From positions 827,853 to 891,852 of the forward strand of contig NW_019091438.1 in the NCBI RefSeq assembly GCF_001949145.1: a stretch of 64,000 bases of DNA. The letters run 5' to 3'. Every line of letters starts with the position of its first letter. Position 1 is the stretch's first letter. The translations under genes and the position numbers were made by a program. The stretch comes from Acanthaster planci (taxonomy: Eukaryota; Echinodermata; Asteroidea; Valvatida; Acanthasteridae). Under the pieces are notes generated by a model that saw nothing but the letters and a program-made list of their open reading frames with translations, searched no databases and had not been told where the DNA came from. Positions 54,331-63,978 of this stretch are shown piece after piece.

Positions 54331-56190
54331 AGGGAAGTCAAATCAATTGTTCACGCACTGAAGAAGAGTTTAAAGTTGCGGAAAAATAGTGTCTAACAAA
54401 ATTCATTTTCATCGACACTTTAATACCCTGTAGTTCCTTTCACAAACCCTGGAAAAGTGTCTGCCATTACCCACTTTTGTACATTGTAGTGTTGTTATAG
54501 TTCGGCGAACTATGCTGGGAGTAAGGGTCAAGAGTGAAACGCCCCTGAGCAATGAGGAACCTCTGCTGGGGAAAAAGATCGAGGAAAACCATATGTTGAA
54601 GTTCTATTTCGCCAAGTCCTCCCCAGAGTTCTCAAGAAAAAACACTAAAATGTGGAAAAGATGAATGGCTCGGTGAATTTAATAATTTACAACCAGTTCA
54701 TTTTGGGGATTTTGTTTTAAATCAAGTCCACCAGGCCACGGCCGAATCCGAGAACAAGATCTCGATCTCAGCCTGTTGCTAATACGTAGGCAACAAACAA
54801 CAGAGACCCGTTTTGGGGCAGAGTTTGTTATGCACCTGTCATGTCTTCTAAGACGTATCCTGATTTTAGGGTACTAACGCATAAAAAGAATGCTAATCCT
54901 TGAAAGGTGGAAGTACCGTTTAAAAAGTATAAGCTTTGTTGGTTAACAAATATGCACTTGTCCCCCACTGGATGGAGGCGCCACTGACTGGGGGCTGTAC
55001 ACCTACATTGCATGAGGGCGCCATCAACCGAAGCATCGTCAAGCAACCCAGGTAGTACAGAATTTTTGATCGAAATTTACACGCAACTGTGATGGCGCCC
55101 TCTATTCAGCAAAGTAAGAGAAGTTTATGAAGAGCTTTATTCCATGTTGACGTAGGCCGTGTTCGAATCTCTGGGCCCAGTTTCACGTATCCACTACAGC
55201 ATATTATTTGCAAACCATAAGCACTATTTCATGGCGGTGCTTGGCGTGGTTGGGCCAACTGATTGCACGCTCACAGAGATATCCACTATTACTACACTGG
55301 CCTATGCCAGGACGATTGCACGTATTACTGAATAGTTGTTGGAGCGCAGAGAATCGGTTATTACCGAATAACTGCAGCCCAGCCAATGAAATGATGCCAA
55401 ACAGCTGAATGATAAAATTGTCTCGTTGAACAGTGAAGTGCGAGGTAGAAGGGTACAGTTGTCGAGTAGAATAATGAATTTGCCAAATGAAATTATGAAA
55501 TTGCTAAAAAACGAACGATCTATAACCACCGAAGACAGCAATGGCCTTCCATGCTGCTGCCGTATCGAACACAATTATTTTCAACTCGAAGCTGGTCTTC
55601 AACATGGGTCACAAGATGAAGTCAACGGTGGCCTGTGAAATTCGACATGTTTTCAAGAACCTTTTGTCCAAATAGGTTCCAAAATGGAATGCCGGCACCA
55701 TCTTCCATTATTACTATCGATATATCAGCAGGATCCAGGAACCGTAAGGTTCTCGTCGGTCCTTGACAACAAAAGGACTACAATCAGTCGCTCAGGGAAT
55801 AAAGTACTTGACTGAGTAGTACCTGCTGAAGGAAAAGTCGTTTTCTTCGTGCAACCATGACTTGAACAAGAACCCAAAATATCTTGTTATTGTGCATGTT
55901 CCCAAGTTGGATTTATGTAAGGTAGACTGGGTATTTGTAAAGCTGCAGCAAGCTTGTGGGACGGACAATCCCCAGACAAGTTCTTTACAGAGGGCCAAGT
56001 AGTTTGAAATGGTCCAGCGGTCACTTTAAACAGCACGAGCTTTCATGCCGCAGGGTATAAAATTGCTTGAAAACTTCAATTGAAAGTTGGAGGTCCTGGA
56101 CTTTTATCAGTCTGCAAACTATTGACTTTTGGGTTCCGTGTCTATCGATCGTCGTCCCCGACAGGTCCAAGCGGGTGCGCAACGACCAAG

Positions 56191-56196
56191 TATATA
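56191..56196 (+). promoter_or_regulatory. TATA-like box upstream of peptide copy 1
   Basis: TATATA lies 132 bp before the ATG of the first secreted-peptide copy, in DNA that is recognisably similar to the region upstream of copy 2 (blocks GGGAAAGCAG and CGTCACTG are shared). A promoter role is inferred. Confidence 0.35.
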
Positions 56197-56327
56197 GGTC
56201 GTGCAGAAGTCGTGGGAAAGCAGATTGTGGGTTAAGCTGGTGTGGTGATCGACGTTCAGTTAGAACCGTCACTGCTCAGTGCAGTCCTGGTTGCATTATA
56301 TCATTGAATCCACAGAGATTTTTTAAA

Positions 56328-56477
56328 ATGGATATCCGCATCTATTCTTACGTTGCTACCCTTCTCTGTCTGTACTGCATAGCAGCCGCTGGTGAGGAAC
56401 TTGCACCGCCGGGCCTGAAATTGGACTTGAGAAGAATCGGTCGTCATGTGCGCGGTACTGTTACTTCTTTGACTTGA
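56328..56477 (+). CDS. Secreted-peptide family copy 1 (49 codons, or a first exon ending at 56454)
   Basis: I do not recognise this family. The ATG at 56328 opens a hydrophobic N terminus typical of a signal peptide (IYSYVATLLCLYCIAAA), followed by GEELAPPGLKLDLRRIGRHVRG and a stop at 56475-56477. Two models fit. It may be a tiny intronless gene: a TATA-like box lies 132 bp upstream and AATAAA 65 bp after the stop. Alternatively it is a first exon ending CGC G|GTACTG at 56454, in phase 1, as the sequence up to that point is what the other copies conserve. RHVR-G fits a minimal proprotein-convertase site (R-x-x-R). The Gly-Pro segment is less collagen-like here than in later copies. The reading frame extends further upstream, but conservation with the other copies starts at this Met. 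Confidence 0.5.
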   Translation: MDIRIYSYVATLLCLYCIAAAGEELAPPGLKLDLRRIGRHVRGTVTSLT

Positions 56478-56541
56478 CCAGAAATCAAACCAGCCCATTG
56501 TACCCAGGCATAGTGGTCTGTGTTCTGTTTTATGCACCTAC

Positions 56542-56547
56542 AATAAA
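56542..56547 (+). other. Polyadenylation signal after peptide copy 1
   Basis: AATAAA 65 bp after the copy 1 stop codon. It would suit a short unspliced transcript, but the hexamer is common in AT-rich DNA. Confidence 0.35.
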
Positions 56548-56947
56548 AGCATCTGTACGTAAGCCCAACTGCACCACCGAAGAAATCTCAGCAGGAAATT
56601 AATTTGTTTTTTCGAATTACTATCCGTTGCTTCAATTATTTATTCGTTAGTTCTTATTACTAATTTATTACCATGCATTAAGGATTAGTAACTAGTTATT
56701 TTCAATAAGTAATTTGAAATAACGAAAACGTAATTCGTAATAACAAATTGGTTTCTCAGTGAAAGTTGTATTTTTGTGGCTTGATTTGGCTTTCGTTCAT
56801 CTGTCTGAATACTACGAGGCCGTTTGGCAGTGCTCTTGGGAAAGCAGGCGGACAGTTGAGATTCTTGATCCACTCCGTCATGAAGCGTCACTGATCAGTC
56901 ATTGCACTGATTAATAATGTCATTGCATCCAAACAGGTAACAAGCAA

Positions 56948-57083
56948 GTGGAACTTCATACCTGCTCTAATGTCTCAATGTTTTTTTCTTCTCTGAACTG
57001 TGTAGCAACTGCTGACGAACATGGAAGATCATCGAAGGGCCTGACTGGATCTGATGGGAAAAGAATCGGCCGTTATGCCCGCG
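56948..57083 (+). pseudogene. Secreted-peptide family copy 2, start codon lost (ATG to GTG)
   Basis: Aligned with the other copies, this unit keeps the frame (ELHTCSNVS at the signal, ATADEH at the presumed cleavage region, GKRIGRYARG at the end), but the initiator is GTG. The last codon Gly is split at a GTATGG donor-like site (57084). Upstream DNA is similar to that of copy 1 over more than 100 bp, so promoter and coding part were duplicated together. The GLTGSDGKRIGR stretch is diverged. It could still be coding as an internal exon: a pyrimidine tract ending in TAG precedes CAACTGCTGACG. Confidence 0.5.
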
Positions 57084-57994
57084 GTATGGATACCCGTTTA
57101 CTTGGCCAGGAATTAAATAATCATTCTAACCTATTCTAAAGTATACCGGTACTGTGCCACAAGACGAGTTATCAGATTGGTCTAGATTGTCGAGAATAAG
57201 CTTAGCCTCAGTAATAAAAATTGCGAATTTGAAGCGACTGTTTGTAGAGCGTGATGGGGCCTACTGAACACTAAATCCCGCCTGGCACGGAACACAAGAT
57301 AAAACGTTACCCTACTATACGTTTTCCCGGGCAATTTCAGCAAAAAAATCCGCTCATTTTCGCCAACACGCATTCACATTCGCACAGATGCTACAGTTCG
57401 GCTTGTTTGGGGGTTTCTTTTTCCCTAATCTAGCATTCACATTCGTTTTGGTGCACACAATTTTTGTTAGCTTGGCCGTTCAGTTTCGTTTCCGTCATTT
57501 ATTTTCGTGTATGGGCTTCCGAGACTACATATCAAACTTCTCAAGTCTAATCAGTGCTCCCTTTATCCAGAACCTCCAGTCAAATTAGAAATCATTGAGG
57601 CGGACAGGATATTTTACCTGCCAGTGATTTTCATTTCTGTTCACAGTAAATCTATTCTGGGTGTTTAATTTAGGAGTATTCGAGAAGTTAATGCCGTCGG
57701 CCTTTCATTGTTAATCGTCATGTTTGATATAATTCCGGTTCTTTAATAAATGTGTTGGTAATTGTGAATAATTCTTTGGTATCCTATTTTGTGTCTAAGC
57801 CTATTTCCTGAGTCAAATCAAAACTTTTTGTTTGCTCTTAGTTGTTTGTACCAACGCTGATCATTTTGTGTTTCATACCTGATTCTTTTCAAAATATATT
57901 TACACGTAAAAGTTAACAAAAGCTCAGGGAAACAAAACCATGGTTAGCATTAACATATAAACAGCTAATAACTTGAATCAAAACTTGTTCACAG

Positions 57995-58194
57995 GTCTTT
58001 CTATGGAAAGCGTTAAACATCTTTTCCGTATCCTCTACATATGCTCATTTTTCTGTCAGAATCCGGCCGCAACAACTTTTGTGCGAAGTTACGTTGACAA
58101 GAAGCTGTCTCGAGATCCACCGTTAAACCTTTTGTCTCGGAAAATCAGATTTTATATAGGATCAAGAAAGCGCCTATCGCTGGAACGAAAATAA
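57995..58194 (+). CDS. Candidate second exon encoding a basic, cysteine-containing peptide
   Basis: The sequence TTGTTCACAG ends at 57994 and is a fair acceptor. The following frame, entered in phase 1, is open for 65 codons to TAA at 58192-58194. That phase matches the phase-1 donor conserved in the peptide-family copies, so copy 1 or 2 could splice into it (introns of about 1.5 or 0.9 kb). The encoded segment starts LSMESVKHLF, has a hydrophobic stretch with two cysteines (ILYICSFFC), and a very basic second half with several dibasic pairs (KK, RK, RKR). No homology is recognised and no polyadenylation signal was seen close by. One chance in three of phase agreement makes this weak. Confidence 0.2.
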
Positions 58195-58473
58195 TTTCCC
58201 ACAAGTGAAACGAGATTGCGTGTTGACTAACTTGAATGTGCATGAACGAAGCGACTTTTGGAATTTGAATGAAGTCAAGTAGGCCCTATTCTCCGAAAAA
58301 AAATGCCCAATAACGAAATCAAATGCCTACTTTTGATTTTCGAATGTTCGTGGGCACAATCGTGCTTTTTGTAACAAATTTGAATGAGCCTTGTGTTAAT
58401 TGAACGACATTTTGCCGAAATTGGCAAGGAAAATCTGTATCAAACTGAAATGGAAAAAGTGTTCAAAATGTAG

Positions 58474-58661
58474 ACTCTAAAAACTCCCAGGTCAGGTTGA
58501 CCCAGAATTGAGTCCCATTCGGCGTGACCTGTTTTTGGGTTCAAAAAATGACCCCCTTTCAGATCGTATTTTACCCTTTCTGGGTCATAATTTGACCCAG
58601 AAAAGGGTCACGCCGAATAGGACCCAATTCTGGGTTAATCTGATCTTGGAGGTTTTAGAGT
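58474..58661. repeat. Foldback element with GGGTYA-rich arms, MITE-like
   Basis: The outer ends ACTCTAAAA (58474) and TTTTAGAGT (58661) are inverted. Inside them, TGACCCAGAATTGAGTCC and TTCGGCGTGACC on the left pair with the right arm, which reads the same motifs as reverse complement (CCCAGAATTGGGTCC, TTCGGCGTGACCC). Pairing continues inward with TGGGTYMAAA and ATGACCC blocks, so the whole 188 bp folds on itself. It is non-coding. A clear target duplication was not found. Confidence 0.8.
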
Positions 58662-59932
58662 GAAGTCTTGAATGCCCACGAAGTAGAATGACTATAAAAC
58701 GAACCGGAATTGAAGAGCCAAAATCGTGTGTGCACGAAAACGAACTGAATTCGATAAAATCGAAAATGCAACGCCATAATGCACAGTGTTGACCTTCCTG
58801 CATGAATGAGAATGCCTGTTCACGAAACTGAATGTCATTTTTGGCATGGGAAACCCATTGCCAAGTAAGCTTGCACATTTGTGTAGCAGCAATTTTGTGG
58901 GTGTCAATCGACTAGACAAGCTCTTTTATGATTATTTGAAACGCTTTTAACAGTAGGAGCCCTTATCCCCGCATGAGCTCGAAAAATTTCATTGAAATTG
59001 GAATGACAGATATTTTTGCTCACTGAATATATTAGGCCCTATTAACTGTTTTGTATCAATTGTCCTCCCTGAGAGGTCGCAAAAGGTAGTCTTTGCATGG
59101 CAAAAAACCAGGCAGTTCAGGCAGAATTCGTGCGAAAGTAGAGGGACAGTTCCCTTAATTTTCCTTTTTATTAGTTAACTACTGAATAGTGCAATGGCTG
59201 TTTCTGGCTAAGAATGTCATGGTGCCGTACATTTCAATTGGCGCAGATGAAATAAAGTCTTCACAGTAAAAAAAATAAGAATAGGCCAAAGATAAAATGA
59301 GTTTGAAAGTTCTAAGACGATAAGGTTTTCTGTTTGTTAATGTTGCCCGGTTAAGATCTACCTTTCAGAAGCTTAATTTTTTGGGGGGGGGGGGTGGAGG
59401 GGTGGGGGTCAATGCCCTATAGACCAGTTCTTTAAAGATGGGCCACGTTATTTAAATCTGGTCAGCGGCTATCCTTGTGGATCGCAGCAAGTATTGGTCG
59501 TAGAAAACAAACCAAATCAGTTACCTGCTCAGCATCAAGTCCACAACTGACTCCCTTGGCGTGGCAAACTATAGAAATTGCTTTGAGCATAACCCATGTG
59601 CAGCCGACTCGGTACAGAAGTAAAAAATCGTAGGTTAAGCGCATGCGGCTAGGCCTACCGCAAACAGACGGTCGCTCGTTGCGTGTACATCGATAAAATT
59701 GCCAGTAACGACGTTTTACAAGGAAATGTGCAAAGACATACTTTGAAATCCCTCTGTTTTTCAAGGAAGGCGAAAATGAGACCTATGGAAATGAAATAAA
59801 TGAGATAAAAGTTGGGTTTTTGAAAGACGAATCGAAAAACAGGAATGTCCGTGTTCAAAAACCTGGATCTTCCCTCAGCTGTTATTATGCAATGACTATA
59901 ACCGTGCAAAAACATTCACAACCGTCTGAAAT

Positions 59933-60109
59933 AATACGGGCGATTCACAATAGCGCGCCACCAAGAGTTTGCAACACGTTGGCCAATCATAACGCACGAA
60001 ATTTGTCGATCCTTTTGCAGACGCGCATTGGGTCGACAAATTTCGCGCACTGTGATTGGCCAACGCGTTGCAAACTCTTGGTGGCGCACTATTGTGAAAC
60101 GGCCGTATT
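59933..60109. repeat. Near-perfect 80-bp inverted repeat with 17-base loop
   Basis: The left arm 59933-60012 and the right arm 60030-60109 match as reverse complements at about 71 of 80 positions without gaps. Both contain CCACCAAGAGTTTGCAAC and GTTGGCCAATCA. As RNA it would form a long hairpin; as DNA it fits a foldback transposon. No clear target duplication was seen. Confidence 0.9.
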
Positions 60110-60375
60110 CCAAAACGATTACCGGTATATATGTATCATGTTTATTGGGCCGCACGCTGCTTAGCCTTATCCCCAAGACGCGATTGTACCTCCTAACGAC
60201 TCACAAAATAGGCCAGCTCACTTGATCGCATTAGTCTTGAAAATCTTTCAGTCTTGGCTCTCAGAGGGAACGAGTCGCCATTGCGAAAGCGTTTCTATAA
60301 GTCATGCGACGGTTGTAAACACAGTCACTATTTAATCTTAGGAGTCTATGTCGTTATATCCACATACATTACAAA

Positions 60376-60603
60376 ATGGATCTTCATATCTGTTCTTATG
60401 TTGCAATCTTTGCCTCTCTGTTCTATATAGCAACTGCTGACGAATTCGGAGGCCCGCCGGGCCGGGAAGGATTACACGGCGATACAATCAACCGTTATGT
60501 GTGCGATATGGGAACCTTTTTAAAAACATTACATTTTGTACACCAGTTTAGCTTTCACAGATCGCCGTTTGCCTACACACGCACAAATTTGAAAAAAATA
60601 TGA
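60376..60603 (+). CDS. Secreted-peptide family copy 3 (donor site altered)
   Basis: The ATG at 60376 starts a signal peptide (MDLHICSYVA, then a hydrophobic stretch and ATADEF at the probable cleavage region), followed by GGPPGREGLHGDTIN, which contains four consecutive Gly-X-Y triplets. The R-x-x-R-G end is lost: RYVCD replaces RHVRG, and the G|GT donor reads GAT. Reading therefore continues to a stop at 60601-60603, giving 75 codons with an unconserved tail. TATAA at 60296-60300 lies upstream. The upstream region shares short blocks (GTCACT, GTTATAT.CA) with copy 1. It may be a real gene with a changed structure or a copy early in decay. Confidence 0.45.
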   Translation: MDLHICSYVAIFASLFYIATADEFGGPPGREGLHGDTINRYVCDMGTFLKTLHFVHQFSFHRSPFAYTRTNLKKI

Positions 60604-62368
60604 AAAATAGGACAAGTGTATTGGTCTGCGTCATGAAATTCTTTATGAAATGTGAAGCATGGTTGCAGCTCTCTACCGTCAGAGCAGAAAAATAATTGTG
60701 ACTAAAACTTTACTGTTTGGGTACCAGTGTGCCATTTAGATTACTTGTATAAAGACACTGAGCAGTCAAATAATATCCATCCGCCCATTCAACAGTACAC
60801 AATACACGCATGAGTCGTTTACACATACACAATATTTGAAACCCTGTAATTGTCGGTCTCAGCTTAGCGATGATCCTTTCTCATCACAAAAAGTTTTCAA
60901 AGTTGAAACGCAGGAAAGAAACATTAACTCAGGAATTCTGCACTATTAAAACGAAGAAATCTTTCATTAAAAGATAGCTCGTAGAAAAACTGGAACAGAT
61001 GTATCTATTGAAAACAAACTTGGAAAAAATAGACTTCACCTTTTCAAAATTATACTTGATGGCACTCCAGGGCTTTTGAACTTTTTTTTGGGGGGGGGTA
61101 ATAAATGGCACTCGTAAATAAGAATTTAGCATCGTGTTAATTTCACTTTCAAAGAACAGTTGATCAGGCGATATCACGCCATGTTGACCAATATCGCCAA
61201 AGAAGCCCCGTCTGCATACACTGGAACAGGAGGAAAATACGTTGGCAATAAAGTAAACTCACCGAAAGCCGCCACGCGTCATTACATGCAGAGACGGATA
61301 AACCTCATTGTTGGCCTTCGCACGCAATGTCTTGTCTGTCCTGTTGTACGAATGAATGGATCATAAAGCAAATGGACCCCCAGCTCGAACCTGGGAAATG
61401 AATGATTTTATTTTGAGTTTAACTTCTGCAAAAATCCCACGCCAATTTTTTTGGCCCTAGCTTGACAGCTAGATGGATGCCATATTCACAAAGGATCTGC
61501 TATATCATGCGCGAAATATGGTCACCTCTTACTCGACTTTGTTTTGAAGTACATCGTTCCAAGAGGTTTTAGAGTTATCAGTTTGTGTAGCTTGCGGGGT
61601 GCAAAATATGGATCCAGAACCAAATTTTCGAGGGGGACAATTTTTTTTGTTGATAAGGGACGACAATTTGGAAATGTTTTCATGTAATCTTAATGTCCCC
61701 TTCTGAGGGATTAGCCTTCATTTAGGGGCTTTTTACACGCGTTTAAGGGAAGGGAGATAAAACATAGCTAAAAACTCGTCTTTACGTCATTTTACAAAAA
61801 AAAATGGTTTGCCCCGTTCTATCCCCTCGCACTTGACTAGTACGAGACATTGCCTTTACCCATGGGTAGAGAATTCTTCTCACAGGGGGGGGGGTGATTT
61901 CTGAAAGCTCAGCACGGCCTCCATCCCAGGTGAGATAGTGACGCCAGCAAGTGCGCAGGCTAAGAGTATGTACAGTCAGGGATTTGAAAAGTAGGGGAAG
62001 ATTATATTGCTAATCCCACAGGTCAAAACGTGGGAGGTATATCCGCGAGGTGATATACAAAAAAGAAATCTTTGCCTATCAAGCTAAAATGAAAGAAGCG
62101 CATCAGTTCCCTCGGTCAGACAAAATACATGTATAATCGTTAAATTGGACATAGTCTAAATGTACTGTATGTTATCAGTTTTCGAAATGTTTCATTTTAG
62201 GTAAGGTTGAAATTCATTTCACTTAACCAAACCAAGAAATGCAAGTACTGTATCAAACATAGAATTTTTTCCGACTGACATTGTAATAATGTGAGAATGC
62301 AAGTTCTTTGTCGTAGAACTTCAGTCGAAATGTACTGTTGCGGCTGTAGTATGATTTGGTAACATAAT

Positions 62369-62566
62369 GAAACCCGAGCTGGACCAAACGAGGGAGCAAT
62401 TTTCCTTGCAACGAAGGCTCCTTTTGTTGAACTGAACTTCGCTGGTTCACGTACAACTATNNNNAAAATGCACACGTTACGGTCGCGTTGCTACCAGCAA
62501 AATGAAAACTCCCCACCAACATGGCTCTTTTCAACCAACCCACGAGGGGATTCTTCTACTCAAGGC
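62369..62566. repeat. Dispersed repeat pair, copy B (contains assembly gap)
   Basis: Partner of 46363-46531. It is interrupted by four unknown bases at 62461-62464 and has an extra stretch before the final TTCTACTCAAGG. It lies just upstream of the peptide-exon tandem array. Confidence 0.85.
62461..62464. other. Assembly gap (NNNN)
   Basis: Four unknown bases. Its place inside a repeat and next to a tandem array suggests the assembly here may have collapsed or misjoined copies. Confidence 0.99.
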
Positions 62567-62805
62567 GCATTAATCGAATTTCAACTTACCTGACGACCGA
62601 GGTGTGCGCGGCAGGGAAACTTTCTAAACTTGATTAGGCATTAAACGAGTCCAACTTGTCTTATTGTGGTGTTATGTATGAGTACGAGTACGGGAAAATG
62701 TTCATTAGAGTGCCATTATACGAATACATTTCCATGCATACGTTTACAGGGTAAAGTACTGAAGAACGAGTACGAGTACTAAAACGTCGTCATCATGCCT
62801 ACAAA

Positions 62806-62935
62806 ACGGATCTTCATATCTGATGTTATGCTGCAATCTTTTCTTGTCTGTTCTATATAGCAGCTGCTGACGAATTCAGCGGGCCACCGAGCCGCAAAGG
62901 ATTAAACGGGAATACAATCGACCGTCATGTGCGCG
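62806..62935 (+). pseudogene. Secreted-peptide family copy 4 (start ACG, stop in signal region)
   Basis: The initiator reads ACG and the cysteine codon at position 6 is TGA, so the signal peptide cannot be made from this start. The downstream part is intact: AADEFSGPPSRKGLNGNTIDRHVRG, broken here only by length limits, ends at CGC G|GTAAGG, the best donor match of all copies (62936). Because the acceptor-like pyrimidine tract and AG just before GCTGCTGAC are kept, use as an internal exon cannot be excluded. Confidence 0.6.
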
Positions 62936-63185
62936 GTAAGGGGACTTTTTAAAACCTCATTAGGAATAACACAATCATTTCTTATTGTTTTTGCTGGGTT
63001 TTTGTACCTGGCATAGAAGTCAAGTATCTTTCCACAAACATTAGTAATTTTTTCCGCACGAGTACGGGAAAATGTTCTTGAGGGTTCGATTATACGAATA
63101 CATTTTCATGTGTACCAGTACAGAGTAAAATATAGGTACTGAAGCACGAGTTCCAGTAATAACCCCCAGTCAGAATGCCTACAAA

Positions 63186-63521
63186 ATGGATCTTTATATC
63201 TGCTCTGACGTTGCAATCTTTTCTTGTATGTTCTATACAGCTGCTGACGAATTCAGAGGGCCGCCGCCGGGCTGGAGAGGATTAAACGGGGATACAATCG
63301 GCCGTCAAGTGCGCGGTATGGTGACATTTTTAAACCTCTTTAGGAATAACACAATAATTCATTATTGTTTTTTGCTCGGTTTTTTGTTCCCGGGGATAGT
63401 GGTCGGGTACCTTTCCACAAACAAAAATACTAGTACCTTTTCCATTTCTGTAAGAGTACGAGTACGGGAAAATGTTCTTGAGAGTGCGATTATACGAGTA
63501 CATTTTCATGCGTACGAGTAG
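63186..63521 (+). CDS. Secreted-peptide family copy 5 (intact start; exon probably ends at 63315)
   Basis: The ATG at 63186 opens MDLYICSDVA and a hydrophobic stretch to TAADEF, then RGPPPGWRGLNGDTIGRQVRG with the R-x-x-R-G end. The conserved part stops at CGC G|GTATGG (63315/63316). Beyond it the frame runs to 63521 but shares only decayed spacer sequence with its neighbours, so the true exon probably ends at the donor. It has an Asp in the signal region and a two-residue shift in the Gly-Pro segment (GPPPGWRG). It is the only unit in the tandem array with both a start codon and an open signal region. Confidence 0.5.
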   Translation: MDLYICSDVAIFSCMFYTAADEFRGPPPGWRGLNGDTIGRQVRGMVTFLNLFRNNTIIHYCFLLGFLFPGIVVGYLSTNKNTSTFSISVRVRVRENVLESAIIRVHFHAYE

Positions 63522-63578
63522 CCTACAGTGTAAAGTACTCGAGCACGAGAACTAAAACCCAATCATCATGCCTACAAA

Positions 63579-63708
63579 ACAGATCCTCATACCTGATCTT
63601 ATGTTGCAATATTTTCTTCTCTGTTCTACATAACAGCTGCTGACGAATTGGGATTGCCGCCGGGCCGGAAAGGATTTAACGGGGATACAATCGACCGTCA
63701 TGTGCGCG
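63579..63708 (+). pseudogene. Secreted-peptide family copy 6 (start ACA, stop in signal region)
   Basis: The initiator reads ACA and the position-6 codon is TGA, as in copy 4. The rest stays open: AADELGLPPGRKGFNG followed by DTIDRHVRG, ending at CGC G|GTATGG (63709). A stop-free second half with a preserved donor but a broken first half recurs in copies 4 and 6, which is either chance in short sequence or a sign that only the second half is still used. Confidence 0.6.
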
Positions 63709-63978
63709 GTATGGTGACATTTTTTAAACCTCATTAGAAATAACACAATCATTCCTTATTGTTTTTTGCTCGGTTTTTGTATCCGGGCATAGTAGTCGAG
63801 TACCTTTCCACAAACACAAATACTAGTACCTTTTCCATTTCTGTAAGAGTGCGAGTACGGGAAAATGTTCTTGAGAGTGCGATTATACGAATACATTTTC
63901 ATGCTTACGAGTACAGAGTAAAATACAGGTACTGGAGCACAAGTTCCAGTACTAAAACCCAGTCAGAATGCCTACAAA

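Larger units (their letters stand above)
32561..56180. other. Intergenic region without supported genes
   Basis: About 23.6 kb. I checked the open frames by eye for recognisable domains, signal peptides and plausible splice context and found nothing to support. The region contains the dispersed repeats, minisatellite, hairpins and GC-rich patches listed separately (patches near 37.2, 37.6-37.8, 39.2-39.4, 42.65-42.85 and 50.8-51.0 kb). It may hold distal regulatory DNA for the T-box gene or unrecognised lineage-specific exons. Confidence 0.6.

Noticed and set aside
56067-56327. Upstream extension of the copy 1 reading frame
   Set aside because: The other copies conserve sequence only from the Met at 56328, and the extension overlaps the presumed promoter and 5' UTR.
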